The position numbers were made by a program, and so were the translations under genes. Below are positions 61,649-64,000 of a stretch of 64,000 nucleotides of DNA, piece after piece (the first letter of the stretch is position 1; each line of letters opens with the position of its first letter). Source of the DNA: CALITV01 sp964415795. GTDB lineage: Bacteria > UBP6 > UBA1177 > JAKLFG01. The stretch is taken from contig CAYQBN010000003.1 of the NCBI GenBank assembly GCA_964415795.1, positions 1 to 64,000 of the forward strand. Direction: 5' to 3'. The notes under the pieces were generated by a model. The model worked only from the letters and a program-made list of their open reading frames with translations. It was not told the DNA's origin and ran no database searches.

Positions 61649-63664
61649 ATGAAAAATGCGACCTCTTTTATGCTCGTTCTTCTGTTACTGGTGATCGTTT
61701 CGTGCGAAGACAAGAAGGTTTCGGATGGCGGCGACCCCGGAACGACGCCCGACGGTGACGAGACCATCGGAGATATGGAAGCGGCTCTCCCGGAGAAGAA
61801 TGAGGTGGGGGACACCGACGAAGGAAACGATGAGATGAACGAAGCGAACACCGACGACGATGCGCTTTTGGTGGACGAGGATGAATTGATCTCGGGCGAT
61901 AGCGACGGCGACGGTATCCCCGACGGCACCGAGAAGCCGAACGGTATCGCGGTGGATACCGACAAGGACGGCACGCCCGACTATCTCGATGCCGACAGCG
62001 ACGGCGACGGCATCTTTGACTCGGAAGAGGGGGCTGGTGATGACGACGGCGACGGAACGCTCAATTACCGTGACACCGACAGCGACGGTGACGGGCTACC
62101 TGACATGGTGGAGGCGGGTACCGATCCGTCCATCCCGCGTGACAGCGATGGCGACGGTACTCCCGACTATCGTGACGCCGACAGCGATGGCGACGGGATA
62201 CTCGATCTCCATGAGGGAGTGAAGGATGCCGACGGTGATGATACACCCAACTGTCTCGATCCTGACAGCGACGGCGACGACATCCCTGACTGTGTCGAAA
62301 AATATGGCGCGCTATTTCGCGACACCGATGTGGACGGTCATCCCGACTGCAAAGCGCCGCACGATTACGAAATAGAACCGGCCGATACCGACGACGATGG
62401 GCACTACGACTTTCTTGACCTCGATGCCGATGGCGACGGACTTCCCGACGAGCAGGAGGCCGTTTGTCCCAATCTTCAAAAGGATGGCCGAGTCTGGGCC
62501 GATGTGGATGACGACGGTTTCAGTGACCTCGCCGAGCGGGCGGTCGGTTCGAAGGTCTGCGACGCCGCGCAGGGGGTGACCGACATGCCCGGCATAGACT
62601 TCTACTTCGAACTCCCGTACCAAGGGCCGGAAAAGACCGATATCCTCACATTCACACCATCGGTGCAAAAGGCCGATATTTTCTTCAATGTGGACACCAC
62701 CGGCTCGATGGATGGCGAGATCTACAACCTCAAGCACTCCCTGTCGAGTCTCATCATACCGCAAGTCCGGGCACGAGTCACCGACAGCGCCTTCGGCGTT
62801 GCGCAATTCCGCGATGAAGACGAAACGAACCTTATCCTGTGCGATCCGACGAGCGACATCATGGCGGCACAACTTGCGGTGAACGGTCTCAATGCCGAGT
62901 TCGGCGGCGACTGTCCCGAAGCGGGAGTCTTCTCACTCTACCATCTGGCGACGAGCGGCGGATGGCGTTCCGAGGCAATCCCTATCGCGGTGCACATCAC
63001 CGATGCCCCGAGCCATGAACGGGGCGCCGACGCGGCCAGCGCGCTCGCGGCGCTGACAGGAAAGGGGATACGGGTCATCACCGTCTTCTCGACCGGCGGG
63101 TGCGACAGCACGACTGCGGAGGCGCAACTCTCCGCCTTGTCGGAGGCGACCCATGCGACGGTCCCTGAATGCGCCGGTGCCGGAAGGACGACGCTCAAAT
63201 ATACCGTTGATGAGAACGGTAACGGGCTCGACACCGCCGTCGTGAACGGCATTGACGCGCTCGTGAGATATGCGGCGTTCGATGTCTTTGCACGTCCCGA
63301 CGACGACGGTGATGCCGGCACCATAGATACCGCCTGTTTTCTCAAGAAGGTCGAAGCGCTCGCGTTCCTGCCGCCGCCGGGCGACGATTGTGCGCCGACG
63401 GCGACACCGGCCGCCTTGAACGGTGCCTCCTATGAAAACGGATTCACGAACTTCGTAACGGGGACATCGAACCCGCTCGTCACCGGTTCCACGCTCACCT
63501 TCACGGTGCACGCCGAGAACGACACCTGCGCCGAACCGCTCGACCATGCGCAGGCCTTTACTGCGGTCATCTCGATCGTGGATGCCGGATCGGGAGCCGT
63601 GCTCGACGAACAAAAGGTCACCATCATCGTGCCGGGGGTAGTGGGATCGCTCAATGAGTCATGA
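61649..63664 (+). CDS. Acidic-linker lipoprotein with thrombospondin-3-like Ca-binding repeats and VWA domain
   Basis: A 671-residue lipoprotein: lipobox VIVS-C19, acidic spacer to about residue 80, then eight or more DSDGDGxxD elements (residues about 84-268) of the calcium-binding thrombospondin type-3 kind, interrupted by a short Cys-containing part. Next is a von Willebrand factor A domain whose metal-ion-dependent adhesion site reads FFNVDTTGSMDGEI (DxTxS), with FGVAQFRDED and GGDCPEAGVFSLYHLA, and a C-terminal beta-sandwich of about 100 residues. VWA domains bind proteins or matrix through Mg/Ca. GGGAG precedes ATG 61649. Surface localisation is inferred. Confidence 0.9.
   Translation: MKNATSFMLVLLLLVIVSCEDKKVSDGGDPGTTPDGDETIGDMEAALPEKNEVGDTDEGNDEMNEANTDDDALLVDEDELISGDSDGDGIPDGTEKPNGIAVDTDKDGTPDYLDADSDGDGIFDSEEGAGDDDGDGTLNYRDTDSDGDGLPDMVEAGTDPSIPRDSDGDGTPDYRDADSDGDGILDLHEGVKDADGDDTPNCLDPDSDGDDIPDCVEKYGALFRDTDVDGHPDCKAPHDYEIEPADTDDDGHYDFLDLDADGDGLPDEQEAVCPNLQKDGRVWADVDDDGFSDLAERAVGSKVCDAAQGVTDMPGIDFYFELPYQGPEKTDILTFTPSVQKADIFFNVDTTGSMDGEIYNLKHSLSSLIIPQVRARVTDSAFGVAQFRDEDETNLILCDPTSDIMAAQLAVNGLNAEFGGDCPEAGVFSLYHLATSGGWRSEAIPIAVHITDAPSHERGADAASALAALTGKGIRVITVFSTGGCDSTTAEAQLSALSEATHATVPECAGAGRTTLKYTVDENGNGLDTAVVNGIDALVRYAAFDVFARPDDDGDAGTIDTACFLKKVEALAFLPPPGDDCAPTATPAALNGASYENGFTNFVTGTSNPLVTGSTLTFTVHAENDTCAEPLDHAQAFTAVISIVDAGSGAVLDEQKVTIIVPGVVGSLNES
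61898..62453 (+). repeat. In-frame DSDGDG (thrombospondin-3-like) repeat region
   Basis: Units such as DSDGDGIPD, DADSDGDGIFD, DTDSDGDGLPD and DADGDGLPD recur at uneven spacing between 61898 and 62453, with DNA-level similarity (gac agc gat ggc gac ggn) as well. Confidence 0.9.
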
Positions 63665-63706
63665 GCAAGCGGCATGAACTAGAAATTGAGAAAAAAGGAG
63701 AAGAAG

Positions 63707-64000
63707 ATGCGCACGGTATCGTTCCTTATTGCGGCATCGTTGGCCGCACTGCTTTTCGGGTTCTGCGACAAGGCGTCAACGAAGAACAGGGATGCCGAGT
63801 AAACGCCCGAAAACGATGAGAATGTCGCCGAGACGGTTGACGCCGACGCCGATGTGGTGGAAACCGATACCGCGGCACCGATGACAGCGAGCAACGGGAC
63901 CAAACCATTCTCAACGAGGATGACATTGTGCTCGATGAGCCCCAGTCCGACGGTGCCACCGATGCGGACGAGGTGCTTCCCGATGCTGACACCGTCGTTC
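63707..64000 (+). pseudogene. Disrupted acidic-linker lipoprotein gene (3' end outside window)
   Basis: ATG 63707 has AAAAGGAG six bases upstream and starts MRTVSFLIAASLAALLFGFC, a lipoprotein-like signal, but the residue before Cys is Phe rather than Gly/Ala/Ser. A TAA stop follows at 63800-63802 after 31 residues. The same frame then continues with the acidic spacer (TPENDENVAETVDADADVVETD), and near 63880 the acidic code moves to another frame (DDSEQRDQTILNEDDIVLDEP, then DADEVLPDAD). One nonsense codon and one frameshift within 200 bases suggest decay; sequencing or assembly error is the main alternative. Confidence 0.65.

Overview
The window is a compact, roughly 55-60% GC bacterial chromosome segment from a Gram-negative organism. 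Evidence for an outer membrane includes a TolC/RND efflux operon, an Mla-type lipid transport operon, a predicted beta-barrel protein, an ExbD/TolR protein and several lipoproteins. The closest stylistic match I recognise is Myxococcota or another 'deltaproteobacterial' lineage. The reasons are a giant lipoprotein built from MopE-like CDGxDNDCDG repeats, lipoproteins with long Asp/Glu-rich linkers after the lipobox, a PatA-like DUF4388 protein, and sigma70-type promoters. This placement is inference; there is no rRNA in the window. I saw no tRNA, rRNA, CRISPR array or insertion sequence, and no gene-free stretch longer than about 215 bases.

Layout. 1-6.6 kb: the end of a coiled-coil/AMIN-like protein, then a minus-strand operon (membrane protein, mutL, miaA) and a beta-propeller lipoprotein. 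6.7-9 kb: a plus-strand propeller lipoprotein divergent from the previous gene. 8.9-14.8 kb: marR-tolC-adaptor-RND efflux operon with a candidate operator pair. 15-17.8 kb: small lipoprotein, small membrane protein, a DsbD/SafE-like membrane protein and a dihydroorotate-dehydrogenase-like gene. 17.8-23.5 kb: sugar-type ABC operon (ATPase, a binding-protein/permease fusion, second permease) plus a POT-like transporter. 23.5-38.5 kb: an unbroken head-to-tail run of 15 minus-strand genes, from miaB through exbD, divIC-like, a GGDEF protein, comEC, a glycosyltransferase, SPOR, outer-membrane, TPR and RecO-like genes to nitrilase-nadE-nadD, which is a compact NAD-synthesis module. 38.6-42 kb: S9 peptidase, a short NrdD-tail-like protein and an internally duplicated membrane protein. 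41.7-45.7 kb: Mla operon (permease, ATPase, MCE protein) with an Lgt-like gene. 45.9-49.7 kb: dnaE. 49.8-64 kb: a plus-strand run with the 2379-residue repeat lipoprotein, psd, a Xer recombinase, an M50 protease, a hexapeptide-repeat protein, two further lipoproteins with acidic linkers and a decayed third one at the window edge.

How it fits together: most genes are packed with 4-base ATGA overlaps or gaps under 25 bases, so translation is probably coupled along long operons. The window is rich in envelope functions: lipid transport, lipoprotein display, efflux, outer-membrane proteins and phospholipid synthesis. The most distinctive content is the right-hand cluster of predicted cation-binding surface lipoproteins (24 MopE-like units, thrombospondin-3-like DSDGDG repeats with a VWA domain, and acidic linkers), arranged in one apparent transcription unit with an intramembrane protease and phosphatidylserine decarboxylase.
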